Part shown: positions 34,744 to 44,192 of the stretch, piece by piece | How positions within the stretch are numbered: position 1 is the first letter of the stretch | Layout: every line of letters begins with the position of its first letter | Origin: Mesorhizobium sp. WSM3859 | GTDB taxonomy: Bacteria > Pseudomonadota > Alphaproteobacteria > Rhizobiales > Rhizobiaceae | Assembly: GCF_002295065.1 (NCBI RefSeq) | Contig: NZ_NSGG01000002.1 | Span: 186,001 to 250,000 of the forward strand | DNA: 64,000 nucleotides | Direction: 5' to 3' | Position numbers and translations under genes: made by a program | The notes under the pieces: model-generated | Seen by the model: the letters and a program-made list of their open reading frames with translations, nothing else | What the model was told of the DNA's origin: nothing | Database searches by the model: none

Positions 34744-35885
34744 AGTTCGAACCTCCTGAGCAAGGGAATTCCGACCAGCGCCAGCACGGCCTCCATGACA
34801 CGGATCGCCATGCGCCGGCGAAGCGGAAGATGTCCGGCATAGACGGCGTTGTATTCGATCGCGGCGACCGCGCCGCGCCGCCTTTTGAAACCGGCGGCGC
34901 CAGCGCTCATGTTGAAGAACAGGCCGCGCGCCGTGGCGTGATCTTGCGCCACCGCCATCATCATGCGGTAGAGCCCGTCGGCGACCGGCAGGCCAGTGTC
35001 GTAGCCGACGATGGGCTGGGTCAGCGTGCCGCCGTTTTCAAACAGGCCGGTGACGGCGACCAGCTCGCCGCCGGGCCGGCGCAATCCCGCCAGGCTGATG
35101 ATGCCGCGCCGGTGCATCTCGGCGATATAGCGGGCCGTGTAGTGCGGATTGAGCGGCGTGTATTTATCGAGATAGAGCATATCGTAGAGCTGCTCGGCGC
35201 GGGCATAGTCGGCTTCGGTGAAATCGCCATTCCCGACCCGCTCGAACGGTGTTTCGCGGAGGCGAGCGCGATCGCGCTTCATGTCGCGCGTCATGGCGGG
35301 CGCGGCGCTGCGGTCGGCGAAGATGTAGATCTGACGCGCCGCCAGCATGCGGAACCCCTCCGCCTTCAAGGCGGCAATAGTTGCCGGATCGGCGATGTCG
35401 TTCAACGAGCGGATGACGATGGCGCGATTGGGGAAACGCGCGGTCAGGGCTGCCCGCAGCGACGCCACCGTCGGCCGGTCGAGCAGCGGCACCGGATTGG
35501 TCGAATAGAGCCAGTTGTTGACCTGCGCCTGACGGTCGAGGCCGCTTGCCCTGACCAAAGGCGCGCAGGCCAGGATCAGGGCGCTGAGCGCGCGCTTGAG
35601 CAGCGGATGGGCAGCGAAGTTGCGCGTCTCGTCCATCGCATAGTCGATATAGGCGCTGGTCGGGCAGCAGATGTAGCAATTGGGCGCATCATCGGCGTCG
35701 TTCAACGTCAGCGGAAAAACGCGGCCGGCAATTTCGAAGGCCCCGACCTTCGTCTTGAGGTTGGCGATGAGATCGCGCACCGACACCTCGTTGAAAAGAC
35801 TTACGAAAGCCTCGACATTTGCCGGCTTGTTCTCGACGCGGTCGGCCTGCTGCACGGGTCTCTCCATCATCGCCGCGCCGCTCAT
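34740..35885 (-). CDS. GNAT/FemAB-like acyltransferase
   Basis: 381 residues from the ATG at 35885, which overlaps the stop of the adenylate-forming enzyme gene. A longer open frame to 36245 lies antisense-in-frame through that gene and was rejected. The middle and C-terminal part (RSLNDIADPATIAALKAEGF..., then SAGAAGFKRRRGAVAAIEYNAVY) resembles the second GNAT fold of FemAB/'acetyltransferase 6' proteins. An N-terminal CYICCPTSAYIDY has clustered cysteines. It probably transfers an acyl or aminoacyl group made by the operon. Substrate unknown. Confidence 0.72.
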   Translation of the reverse strand: MSGAAMMERPVQQADRVENKPANVEAFVSLFNEVSVRDLIANLKTKVGAFEIAGRVFPLTLNDADDAPNCYICCPTSAYIDYAMDETRNFAAHPLLKRALSALILACAPLVRASGLDRQAQVNNWLYSTNPVPLLDRPTVASLRAALTARFPNRAIVIRSLNDIADPATIAALKAEGFRMLAARQIYIFADRSAAPAMTRDMKRDRARLRETPFERVGNGDFTEADYARAEQLYDMLYLDKYTPLNPHYTARYIAEMHRRGIISLAGLRRPGGELVAVTGLFENGGTLTQPIVGYDTGLPVADGLYRMMMAVAQDHATARGLFFNMSAGAAGFKRRRGAVAAIEYNAVYAGHLPLRRRMAIRVMEAVLALVGIPLLRRFEL

Positions 35886-37138
35886 CGCGCCGGCCCCAGG
35901 CGGCATTCGACGCGGCGCAGCTTGCGGCCTGTTTCCAACGGCAGCGGCGCTCGGACGAGTTTTACGGTGGCGACCGCCTTTCGCATTTCCAGGAGCGCAC
36001 GCGCAGCTTGATGCGCAGCCACGGCCGCATCGTCCGGGAGCGTCGGCGCAAGGCTCAGCTCGATGCTCTCCGGCCCGGTCTGGACGAGGCGGAAATCGTC
36101 GATGCGGCGGTCTGCCTTGAGCACGGCGTTGCGCAGCACGTCCGGCGTGATGAGGATCTGGCCATCCTGGGACATGAGACGGAAAACATCGTCCATGCGG
36201 CCGACGATTTCGTCGACGCAGCGCATCGGCGAACCACAGCGGCAAGGTTCTTTGGACAAGCGCAACAGGTCGTTCATCCTGTAGCGCGCCATGATCTGGG
36301 TTTGGCGGCGAAAGGCGGTCACCAGCGGCGTCACCAGCCCATCGCCCGCCGGCTCGAATTCGAAGAAGACGGAGTCTTCGGCAAGATGCAGGCCGCCCTG
36401 CCGGCAGGTCACGGCAAACAGGCCCTCCGTCGCCATGTAGATCTGGTCGAGCGGCAATTGGAAGAAGTTCTCGATCACCGGGCGATCGACCGGGTCGAGC
36501 GTCTCGGCTGCGGAAAAAACGCGCGTCGGCCGGAGCCGGAAGTTCTCGGCCGCGAAATGCCGCAGGATCTTTGGCGGCGCGATGACGACCGTCGGGTCGA
36601 AGGCTTCCAATTCCTCGCGCCAGCTTTCCGGCCCCGCCGTCAGATCGAAGAAGGCAAGCTTGATCAGCCGAGATTTGCGGGCGCTGTCATAGAGCCCGGT
36701 GTTCTGCGGCAGGATGACGGCGACGCGCATGCCGCGCCAGAGAAGATCGGCCGCCGCCTTGGCGAGGATCGCTCCCAGCCATCGGTATTTCTCCGCTTCC
36801 GAAATCACGAACAGGCCGCGATTGCCGGAGGTGCCTGTGCTGGCGCCGACGGTGAGCGCGCCGGCGCGGCCGTCACGCGCCAGGGCCGCCCAGGCTTGCG
36901 TGGCGGTGAGACCGTGGATGTTGAACTCGTCGAAGCGCGCCATCAGCAGCGCCTTGTCGGTGACCGGCAAGTCGGTGAGGCGAGCCGGCGCGTGGCGATA
37001 GAAAGGCGCGCGCGGCAGGTCGCGGTCGAGGAAGCGCCGCAAGGCAGTCGCCTGCCAGCGCTCGAAGTCGACGCGGCTTTTGCGGGAGACCAAGCGCGTC
37101 AGGGCAAAGGAGCCGACCGCTTCCGTCAGGCCGTTCAT
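35882..37138 (-). CDS. Adenylate-forming enzyme, F390-synthetase/PaaK-like
   Basis: 418 residues. Recognisable adenylation motifs are the P-loop-like GASTGTSGNRG (98-108), the region IYMATEGLFAVTC, and YRMNDLLRL (A8-like arginine/aspartate). A CRCG..MRC cysteine group is as in coenzyme F390 synthetase and phenylacetate-CoA ligases. It appears to belong to the 'putative adenylate-forming enzyme' clade often named F390-synthetase-related. It would activate a carboxylate as an acyl-AMP, with or without transfer to a thiol. Overlaps both neighbours by four bases. Confidence 0.82.
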   Translation of the reverse strand: MNGLTEAVGSFALTRLVSRKSRVDFERWQATALRRFLDRDLPRAPFYRHAPARLTDLPVTDKALLMARFDEFNIHGLTATQAWAALARDGRAGALTVGASTGTSGNRGLFVISEAEKYRWLGAILAKAAADLLWRGMRVAVILPQNTGLYDSARKSRLIKLAFFDLTAGPESWREELEAFDPTVVIAPPKILRHFAAENFRLRPTRVFSAAETLDPVDRPVIENFFQLPLDQIYMATEGLFAVTCRQGGLHLAEDSVFFEFEPAGDGLVTPLVTAFRRQTQIMARYRMNDLLRLSKEPCRCGSPMRCVDEIVGRMDDVFRLMSQDGQILITPDVLRNAVLKADRRIDDFRLVQTGPESIELSLAPTLPDDAAVAAHQAARALLEMRKAVATVKLVRAPLPLETGRKLRRVECRLGPAR

Positions 37139-37968
37139 CCGGCCTCCGGATCATCTGCAGCGAGATCGTAGGACGTCGGCGCGGGATCGTGGCAGAGCAT
37201 CACCTGGCCGCCCGACCTGAGGAAGCGGCGCAGCATTGCGCTGGTCGGCTCGATCGCCGCCGCATCCTCTGCGATCAGCGTCGCCGGGAAGCCCGGCGTG
37301 CGGTCCTGGGTCAAGGCAGTGAGCAGCCATTGCGCATCGACGGCATAGAGCAGCGGGCGGTCGAGGCCATTGAACAGCAGGCCGAACTGGCCATCGGCAT
37401 GTCCGGGAAGATCGACCGCGATCACGCTGCCGTCGCCGAAGAGATCGGCGCCGCCGGGCACGTCTTCGCGCGTCTCGACCCGCCGCTTTGCGGACAATCC
37501 CTCCAGCCGCGCCTCGAAATCCGGAGGAAACAGTTCGGTGAAGACGCCATGGCGCAGATTCTGGCGCGGCGTGCGCGCCTTGACCCGCGCCCATGCGGCG
37601 TCGCTGGCGATGAAGCGCGCCTTGCGGAACAGCGACAGGCCCGAAATGTGGTCGGCGTGGAAATGGGTGACGATGACGGCGCGGATGTCATCGGGCGACA
37701 GGCCGAAACGCCGCAGCACCGGCAGAACCTGCTCCGCCGCATTGAGATCGGGCCTCAGCAGCGCATCGTAGAGCCGCAGCATGCGGCCGCTCCGGTCGCC
37801 GCTCAGCGCTTCCGGCGTGTAGCCGGTATCGACCAGCACCGGTCCGGCGGCGGGGTGAAAGAACAGCCCATAGCGGACACGCAGCCTGACGCTCTGCCAG
37901 GTGCCGCCGCGCAGGATCAGCCGCTCGGCGGCGTTGACCCAGGCGCTGTTGGCGAAGACGATCCTCAT
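37135..37968 (-). CDS. Metallo-beta-lactamase-fold hydrolase
   Basis: 277 residues. The metal site is complete: His102-x-His104-x-Asp106-His107 (THFHADH), His190 (LPGHADGQ), Asp211 (VDAQW) and His260 (MLCHDP). This is the layout of lactonase/glyoxalase-II-like enzymes with two metals. In this operon the substrate could be a lactone or thioester intermediate, which is inference. Four-base overlaps on both sides. Confidence 0.88.
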   Translation of the reverse strand: MRIVFANSAWVNAAERLILRGGTWQSVRLRVRYGLFFHPAAGPVLVDTGYTPEALSGDRSGRMLRLYDALLRPDLNAAEQVLPVLRRFGLSPDDIRAVIVTHFHADHISGLSLFRKARFIASDAAWARVKARTPRQNLRHGVFTELFPPDFEARLEGLSAKRRVETREDVPGGADLFGDGSVIAVDLPGHADGQFGLLFNGLDRPLLYAVDAQWLLTALTQDRTPGFPATLIAEDAAAIEPTSAMLRRFLRSGGQVMLCHDPAPTSYDLAADDPEAG

Positions 37969-38948
37969 GGCCTGGCCCCGCCGGAAAAGGCGCGGTCGAG
38001 CCCTTTTTCGAACGAGATCTTCGGCGCCCAGCCGAGAACGCGTTTCGCCTTGGAAAGATCGAGGCTTTGCGCATAGGCGAAGAGGCCGAGCCCATAGCGG
38101 GTGACCGGCGGCTCGGGCCGGCCGGGCAACCGCAGCGCCACCGCTTCCACCAGGCCCGCCACCAGCATCGCCGGCATGAGCGGCATCGGCCGCCAGCGCG
38201 CCTTGAGACCGGCGCGGATGCAGGCCTCGTCGGCGATGCGGCGGACCGGCAGCACCTCGCCACCGGATATATTGAATATCCGCTGCTCTGCCTCCTTGGG
38301 CGCCTCGAGCGCCGCCATCACCGCGTCGACGACATCGTCGACATAAGTGAGGTCGATGGCCCCCCGGCCGTCGCGAAACAGCGGCAGTGGCCGGCTTTTC
38401 GCCGCCTTGATCAGGCGCGGCAACAGCGCGCGATCGCCCTTGCCGTAGATGCCGCGCGGCCGCAGCACCACCGGATGGATATCGGGCCGGCCGAGCACGA
38501 TCTTTTCCGCCTCGCGCTTGGTGCGGGCATAGTGATTGACCGGCTCCGGCAAGGCCGCATCCTCGGTAAGGCCGAGCTGGTCGCGGAAGGCGAAGCAGAC
38601 GGACGGGCTGGAGATGTGAACGAAACGGCTGACGCCTTGCCGCCTGGCGAATCCGACAAGATTGCGAGTTGCCGTGACATTGGCCGCCTCGAAATCAGCG
38701 AGGCGTCCGAAGGGCGAGGAAAGCGCCGCGCAGTGGATGATCCGTTCGACCCTGCCCAGCCTGGGGTCAAGGGCGGCATCGAACGGCTGCGCGAGATCGT
38801 GACGGATGATGCGATGGCCGGCCGCTTCGAGCGCGGCGCAGCGCGTTTCATCGCGGCCGAGCCCGAGCGCCAGCGTGCCGGAGGCGGCCAGCCGCTCGAG
38901 CACATGGGCGCCGAGAAAGCCGCTTGCGCCGGTGACGAGGACGGCCAT
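37965..38948 (-). CDS. Extended SDR, OleD/3-beta-HSD-like
   Basis: 327 residues from the ATG at 38948, two bases after the KAS III stop. NAD(P) loop TGASGFLG (6-13), serine motif HISSPSVCF (111-119) and catalytic Tyr140-x3-Lys144 (HYARTK). The SSPSVCF segment resembles OleD, which reduces 2-alkyl-3-ketoacids in olefin biosynthesis. A 3-keto group made by the adjacent condensing enzyme would be a natural substrate. Confidence 0.85.
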   Translation of the reverse strand: MAVLVTGASGFLGAHVLERLAASGTLALGLGRDETRCAALEAAGHRIIRHDLAQPFDAALDPRLGRVERIIHCAALSSPFGRLADFEAANVTATRNLVGFARRQGVSRFVHISSPSVCFAFRDQLGLTEDAALPEPVNHYARTKREAEKIVLGRPDIHPVVLRPRGIYGKGDRALLPRLIKAAKSRPLPLFRDGRGAIDLTYVDDVVDAVMAALEAPKEAEQRIFNISGGEVLPVRRIADEACIRAGLKARWRPMPLMPAMLVAGLVEAVALRLPGRPEPPVTRYGLGLFAYAQSLDLSKAKRVLGWAPKISFEKGLDRAFSGGARP

Positions 38949-38950
38949 GC

Positions 38951-39940
38951 TCAGACCTCCAGCGCCATGCCGCCGAAGGAGACGCCGGCGGAAGTGCCGA
39001 GGAAGAGCAGCTTCATGCCGGACACCACGCGGCCCTCGCGGCGCGCAACGTCCAGCGCGAAGGGCATGGAGGCGGCGATCTGGTTGCCGAAGCGGGCGGA
39101 GATATCGACCAGCTTTTGCGGCGCAAAGCCGGTCTGGCGCGCCATATGCGCAAGCGCGAACGGGCTCGCCTGATGCGGCACGACGAGATCGACATCCTCC
39201 CGCCGCCAGCCGGCGCGCTCGAGCAGAATGTCGACGAAGCCATTGAAGTGGCGCGCGGTGAGCCGGAACAGTTCCCTGCCATCCATGTGGAACAGGCTGT
39301 GCGCGGCGAACGCCTCCGGTTCCTTGCGGAAATCGAAGCGCGTACCGCCCGAACCGATGCCGCAGGCTTCCCAGCTGGAAGGATAAGTGCGCATCAGGCT
39401 CGCCGCCACCTTGCCCTCGCCGGGCCTGGCCTTGCGCAGCACGGCCGCCGCCGCGCCATCGCCGAAAAGTGCTGCGATCTCCGGCGCGTCCTGCCACGGC
39501 AGCGCGCGCGAAGCGACTTCGGAGGAGAACACCAGGGCCGTCTCGCATTGCCCGGCTTCGATCATCCGGCCGGCGGTCTCGAAGGCGGTGAGGAAGCCGA
39601 GGCAGGTGCTGTTGACGTCGAAGGCGGCGGCCGAGCCGTCCGCCAGCCCGAGGCGCTGCATGACCAGCGGCGCGGTCGCCGGCAGCGGCTGGTAGGGCAC
39701 TCCGCAGCCGCCGATGATCAGGTCGACAGCGCCGGGATGGAGGCCGGCATCGGCAAGCGCAAGTGTGGCCGCGGCGCAGGCGAGATCGATCTGCGATTCG
39801 GCATTGCAGATATAGCGCTCGACCACACCGGTTGCGGCTTCCAGCGCGCCTTGGCCAAGGCCGAGCCGCTCTTCCAGCGTCCGCGTGGTAACCCGCTCAG
39901 CCGGTACCGCCCTGCCGGTTCCGACGATCCTGATCCGCAT
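38951..39940 (-). CDS. KAS III (FabH)-like beta-ketoacyl synthase
   Basis: 329 residues. The catalytic triad is intact: Cys113 (NSTCLGF), His256 (VPHQAS) and Asn286 (RFGNQIAAS). The sequence is distinct from housekeeping FabH in its substrate-pocket segments (for example WEACGIGSGGTRFDF), and it heads a biosynthetic operon, so it probably condenses a pathway-specific acyl starter. GAGGGGGGA lies just before the ATG at 39940. The start of the operon faces an immunity-like gene 137 bases away. Confidence 0.9.
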   Translation of the reverse strand: MRIRIVGTGRAVPAERVTTRTLEERLGLGQGALEAATGVVERYICNAESQIDLACAAATLALADAGLHPGAVDLIIGGCGVPYQPLPATAPLVMQRLGLADGSAAAFDVNSTCLGFLTAFETAGRMIEAGQCETALVFSSEVASRALPWQDAPEIAALFGDGAAAAVLRKARPGEGKVAASLMRTYPSSWEACGIGSGGTRFDFRKEPEAFAAHSLFHMDGRELFRLTARHFNGFVDILLERAGWRREDVDLVVPHQASPFALAHMARQTGFAPQKLVDISARFGNQIAASMPFALDVARREGRVVSGMKLLFLGTSAGVSFGGMALEV

Positions 39941-40076
39941 TCCCCCCTCGCCGCATGAGCTTGCGTCTATCTAACCCAAAAAGCGGTTCGAGGCGACGAC
40001 CATGACGGCGCCAGTGCGACCACGTTTGATCGCCGAGCATTCTGCGATAAGTATGCGACGTTGCAGGGGGTGAGGC

Positions 40077-40643
40077 ATGGCTAATTCTTTTTCTCGCTTT
40101 ATTTCTTCTGTCTTTGGGAATTCGGTTTCGAAGCCAAATGCGGACATTGTCAGAAGGCCATGGCCAGACAGTCTCCAGCATCTGTTTATCGAGCCGCCAA
40201 AGAAGGATGTCTGGGAAGCGCTGGACGGCTGGAAGTGGATTGGGCTTGATGGCTTGGAGCCCGCCGCAGTCTCCGCATTCGGCGACATTTTCTTCCGTGC
40301 TCCCGATGGTTCCGTCAAATTGCTGGATATGATCGGAGGCCGATTGACCCAGGTGTCGAAAACGTGGCTGGAGCTTACAACCCAGTTCAACGATCCTGAT
40401 CGTTGCGACGAACTGTTGCTGGCTGGATTAGCGGCGGCGGCACGAAAGAAGGGATTGGTCTTGGCGGACGGCGAATGTTACGACTTCGAAACGCCACCAG
40501 TACTCGGTGGCGAAATGTCCGCTAAGCAAATCGACAAGACTCTCTTCGTGGTCAAAGTGCACATAGCCGGCCAGATTCACCGGCAAGTAAAAGACCTTCC
40601 GCACGGTACGAAGATCAACAAAGTGACGATCGGCGATCGCTGA
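40077..40643 (+). CDS. Orphan T6SS immunity (Tdi1/DUF1851-like) protein
   Basis: 188 residues. WIGLDGLEPAAVSAFGDIFFRAPDGSVKLLDMIGGRL (about 54-90) and the C-terminal PVLGGEMSAKQIDKTLFVVKVHIAGQIHRQV (about 139-169) follow the pattern of DUF1851, the C-terminal domain of the type VI secretion immunity protein Tdi1. No toxin, VgrG, Hcp or PAAR gene is nearby. Codon usage and lower GC, mainly in the first 100 bases, differ from the flanks, which suggests transfer. It converges on holC with five bases between stops. Confidence 0.7.
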   Translation: MANSFSRFISSVFGNSVSKPNADIVRRPWPDSLQHLFIEPPKKDVWEALDGWKWIGLDGLEPAAVSAFGDIFFRAPDGSVKLLDMIGGRLTQVSKTWLELTTQFNDPDRCDELLLAGLAAAARKKGLVLADGECYDFETPPVLGGEMSAKQIDKTLFVVKVHIAGQIHRQVKDLPHGTKINKVTIGDR

Positions 40644-40648
40644 CGGCT

Positions 40649-41098
40649 CTAAGCCTTCCGTTCCCACCGCCGATCCGGCGTCTGCTGCCAGTAGGTCACG
40701 GCGTGGCCGGCTTCCTTCATCGTCTTCCAATGGCCGCGAGCGGCTTCGAGCTGTGCCGCGTCATGGCCGTCGAAGAGGAAGACGGCACGCTCATAGCCGG
40801 AAAGCTCGGGCGGGCTTGCGCCATCGACCAGGAAGCGGATCTGCGCGGCGTTCTGGTTGCCCTCGCCCGTGGTGAGCAGGACCGGCTGCTCGGCCGGATA
40901 GGCCTCGCGGTCGGTGGCATGAGCCAGGAAGGAATCGTCGCGGAAAATCCACAGATGCTGGTCGAGCGCGTCGCGGCGCTCTTCCGTGCCGGTCTGCACC
41001 ACCGCGCGCCAGCCGCGCTCGACGCTGCGCTCGAGCAGGCCCGGCAGCGCCTCCTCGAGCGTCGATTCGGTCAAATGATAGAACAGGATGTCGGCCAT
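40649..41098 (-). CDS. holC: DNA polymerase III subunit chi
   Basis: 149 residues. Chi links the clamp loader (through psi) to single-strand binding protein. The start ILFYHLTESTLEEALPGLLERSVERGWRAVVQ and the conserved LDQHLWIFRDDSFLAHA (about 45-61) are diagnostic, and it ends YWQQTPDRRWERKA. It follows pepA by three bases, the usual alphaproteobacterial pairing. Confidence 0.93.
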   Translation of the reverse strand: MADILFYHLTESTLEEALPGLLERSVERGWRAVVQTGTEERRDALDQHLWIFRDDSFLAHATDREAYPAEQPVLLTTGEGNQNAAQIRFLVDGASPPELSGYERAVFLFDGHDAAQLEAARGHWKTMKEAGHAVTYWQQTPDRRWERKA

Positions 41099-41101
41099 CC
41101 C

Positions 41102-42604
41102 TTACCCTTCGTAGTGATCGCGCACCAGCCTATCGAGCAGGCGCACGCCAAAACCCGATCCCCAGGACTGGTTGATCTCGCTGGACGGCGCGCCCATCGC
41201 GGTGCCGGCGATGTCGAGATGCGCCCAGGGCGTGTCCTTGACGAAACGCTGCAGGAACTGCGCCGCGATGATGGCGCCGCCATAGCGGCCGCCGATGTTC
41301 TTCATGTCGGCATTCTTGGAATCGATCAGCTTGTCGTATTCGGCGCCGAGCGGCATGCGCCACAGCCGTTCCTGTGATGCCTGGCCGGCGCCGAAAAGGC
41401 GGCCGGCAAGCTCGTCATTGTTGGAGAACAGGCCGGCATAATGCTGGCCGAGCGCGACCATGATGGCGCCGGTCAGCGTCGCCAGGTTCACCATGAATTT
41501 CGGCTTGAAGCGGTCATTGGCGTACCAGAGCGCGTCGGCCAGCACGAGACGGCCTTCGGCGTCAGTGTTGAGCACCTCAATCGTCTGGCCCGACATCGAG
41601 GTGACGATGTCGCCGGGGCGCTGGGCGTGGCCGTCGACGGCGTTCTCGACAAGGCCGATGACACCGACCACATTGGCCTTTGCCTTGCGCGCGGCGAGCG
41701 CATGGATCAGCCCGGTGACGGCGGCCGCACCGCCCATGTCGCCCTTCATGTCTTCCATGCCGGAGGCCGGCTTCATCGAATTGCCGCCGGTGTCGAAGGT
41801 GACACCCTTGCCGATGAAGGCAAGCGGCGCGTCCTTGGCCTTGCCGCCGTTCCAGCGCATCACCACCAGGCGGGCGCCGCGCGGCGAGCCTTGCGCCACG
41901 CCGAGCAGCGAGCCCATGCCGAGCTTCTTCATCTCCTTTTCGGTGAGGATCTCGACCTCGACGCCGAGGGCTTCGAGCGCCTTGACGCGCTCGGCGAAGT
42001 CGACAGGCCCCAGCGCATTGGCCGGCTCGTTGACGAGGTCGCGCGCCAGCAGCACGCCGTCGACCACCGCCTCCTCGCCGGCAAACACCTTCTTCGCGGC
42101 GGCCGGATCGGCGCAGTAGATCGTGACCTTGGCGGGCTTCGCCGCCTTCGCGTCGGATTGGCCGTCGTCCTTGTCCTTCCTAGTCTTGTATTTATCGAAG
42201 GCGTAGCTGCGCAGCAGGATGCCGGCGGCAAGGCTCGCCGCCTGGCGGCCGTCAGCCTGCAGTTCCGGCAGATCGAGGATGACGGCCACCTCGGTCGCCT
42301 TGCGCAGCGATGCGGTGACAGCGCCGCCGAGCTTCAGCCAGGCGTTGTCGTCGAGAGCCGACACCTTGCCGGCGCCGATCGCCACCAGCCGGTCGACGGA
42401 CGTTCCTTCCGGCGCCAGCACCTCGACCGAGCTTGCGAACTTGCCGGAGAAATCGGCGACCGGAAACGCGCGAGCCAGCGCGCCGGCCGGATCGCAGGCC
42501 TTCGCCGCCTCGCCGAGCCCGCCGCCGTCGGCCGCGAGCACGAAGACGCTGCCCTTTTTCGGCGTGGCGAATTTGGCGAAAGAAATGGTAGGTCTCGACG
42601 TCAT
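41102..42604 (-). CDS. pepA: Leucyl aminopeptidase
   Basis: 500 residues from the ATG at 42604 ([12 protein letters not shown]). M17 family metallopeptidase with the signature [14 protein letters not shown] (about 356-369) and the metal-binding [34 protein letters not shown]. It forms a hexamer with two metals per active site and releases N-terminal residues from peptides. An upstream extension in the same frame to 42706 has no initiation signal. The 389-bp divergent space before lptF (42605-42993) holds only a tandem 11-bp repeat (GGATTCGCCTC at 42760-42781) and AT-rich spots. Confidence 0.95.
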   Translation of the reverse strand: MTSRPTISFAKFATPKKGSVFVLAADGGGLGEAAKACDPAGALARAFPVADFSGKFASSVEVLAPEGTSVDRLVAIGAGKVSALDDNAWLKLGGAVTASLRKATEVAVILDLPELQADGRQAASLAAGILLRSYAFDKYKTRKDKDDGQSDAKAAKPAKVTIYCADPAAAKKVFAGEEAVVDGVLLARDLVNEPANALGPVDFAERVKALEALGVEVEILTEKEMKKLGMGSLLGVAQGSPRGARLVVMRWNGGKAKDAPLAFIGKGVTFDTGGNSMKPASGMEDMKGDMGGAAAVTGLIHALAARKAKANVVGVIGLVENAVDGHAQRPGDIVTSMSGQTIEVLNTDAEGRLVLADALWYANDRFKPKFMVNLATLTGAIMVALGQHYAGLFSNNDELAGRLFGAGQASQERLWRMPLGAEYDKLIDSKNADMKNIGGRYGGAIIAAQFLQRFVKDTPWAHLDIAGTAMGAPSSEINQSWGSGFGVRLLDRLVRDHYEG

Positions 42605-42993
42605 CAGGTCCTGCTTTCGGGGATGGCCGTAAGGTGCCGGCAAAGTTAAATCTTGGCGAGCAAGGGGGTTGGCAAGCGTGCGCGACATTTGGTCGTTTTC
42701 AGCCATTTGGCAAGACTTTGGCCGAAATCGCTGCCTATATCAGCGCCACCATAGACAAAGGATTCGCCTCGGATTCGCCTCGGCGCAATCTTAACTTGCT
42801 GCCGTAACCTGCTGTTAACCATCGATGTTTTGCATTTCTTATCCATTGGCGCGGACACTCCGTCGTGCCGGGGCACGCGGCGTGGGGCGACAAACCGGAG
42901 CGAGCCGCCTATGACCCAGTTGTGCGGGCGATGCCGGATGACTACCTTGTCGGCGGGCATGATGCCGTTCGGCAAAATCGAGAAAAGCCTTTC

Positions 42994-44190
42994 ATGAAGG
43001 TCGTTGAACGCTACATCATGCGCCGCGCGCTGACGATGTTCCTCGCCGCGCTGGTCTGGACGCTGGCGATCGTGTGGACGACGCAGGTGCTGGCCAAGAT
43101 CGACCTCGTCACCGACAACGGCCAGTCGGCGCTGACCTTCTTCGAGGTCGCGGCACTGATCATTCCCTCGATCATCCCGATCGTGGTGCCTTTCGCCCTG
43201 GTGGTGGCGGTGGCGCAGACGCTGAGCGCCATGAACACCGATTCGGAGCTCGCCGTGCTCAGCGCCGCGGGCGCCTCGCGCTGGACCATCGCGCGGCCGA
43301 TCCTGCTGCTGGCAATCGCGGCTTGCGCCTTTTCCTTCATCGTCGACAACGCCATCGACCCTTATGCCCGGCAGAAGAACCGCCAGCTGGTGGCGGCTTC
43401 GCGCGCCGACCTCGTGTCGCTGATCATCCAGGAAGGCACGTTCCGCAAGATCGACGAGGGCCTCTACCTGCAGGTCGGCGAGCGGCTTCCCGGCAACCGG
43501 CTCGGCGGCATCTTCGTCGCCGATTCACGCGAGGAAGGCGCCAGCCTCACCTATTATGCCAAGAGCGGCAGCATCGTCGAAAAAGGCGACGAGAAGGTGC
43601 TGATGATGAATGACGGCGTCATCAACCGCAAATCGGTCACCGGCGACCTCTCTGTCATCCGCTTCACCTCCTACGCCTTCGACATGTCCGCCTTCATGTC
43701 GGCGGCGAACGACATCACGCTTTTGCCCAAGGACCGCACGACGGCGTATCTGCTCAACCCGGATCCCAATGACAGGATGTTCCAGCGCGAACCGGGCAGC
43801 TACCGGGCGGAGCTCAACCAGCGCTTTGCCGAGTGGTCCTATTCGCTGGTGTTCGCGCTGATCGCGCTGGCCGTCGCGGGCGATGCGCGCTCGCATCGCG
43901 AAGCGCGCATCAACCCGTTGATCACGGCGATCGCGATAGCGCTTTTCGTGCGATGGCTGGGCTTCTTCGCCGCCGGCAAGGCGGACAGGGTCTCGTACTA
44001 TATTTATCTGCTCTACGGCATTCCGCTGATTGCGTCCGCGATTTCGATCTGGTTCATCGTCTCGTCGCGCACCATGGAATTGCCGGTCAGCTGGGCGGAC
44101 TGGCTGACCAACCTCGCCAAGCGCACCAGCGACAACTGGACGGCATTCAAGCTGTGGCTTGCCCGGCGCACTTCCGGCCAGGGAGCCTGA
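42994..44190 (+). CDS. lptF: LPS export permease LptF
   Basis: 398 residues from the ATG at 42994 (MKVVERYIMRRALTMFLAAL). Three helices, a periplasmic beta-jellyroll domain and three further helices match the LptF/G family. LptF and LptG form the inner-membrane part of the LptB2FG ABC transporter that extracts lipopolysaccharide. lptG starts three bases later and lptD follows. Confidence 0.94.
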   Translation: MKVVERYIMRRALTMFLAALVWTLAIVWTTQVLAKIDLVTDNGQSALTFFEVAALIIPSIIPIVVPFALVVAVAQTLSAMNTDSELAVLSAAGASRWTIARPILLLAIAACAFSFIVDNAIDPYARQKNRQLVAASRADLVSLIIQEGTFRKIDEGLYLQVGERLPGNRLGGIFVADSREEGASLTYYAKSGSIVEKGDEKVLMMNDGVINRKSVTGDLSVIRFTSYAFDMSAFMSAANDITLLPKDRTTAYLLNPDPNDRMFQREPGSYRAELNQRFAEWSYSLVFALIALAVAGDARSHREARINPLITAIAIALFVRWLGFFAAGKADRVSYYIYLLYGIPLIASAISIWFIVSSRTMELPVSWADWLTNLAKRTSDNWTAFKLWLARRTSGQGA

Positions 44191-44192
44191 CC

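Noticed and set aside
34740..36245. Longer 501-residue version of the GNAT-like protein
   Set aside because: The first 120 residues are the reverse reading of the adenylating enzyme 3' end and are Arg/Pro/Ala-rich. The ATGA overlap at 35885 is the natural start.
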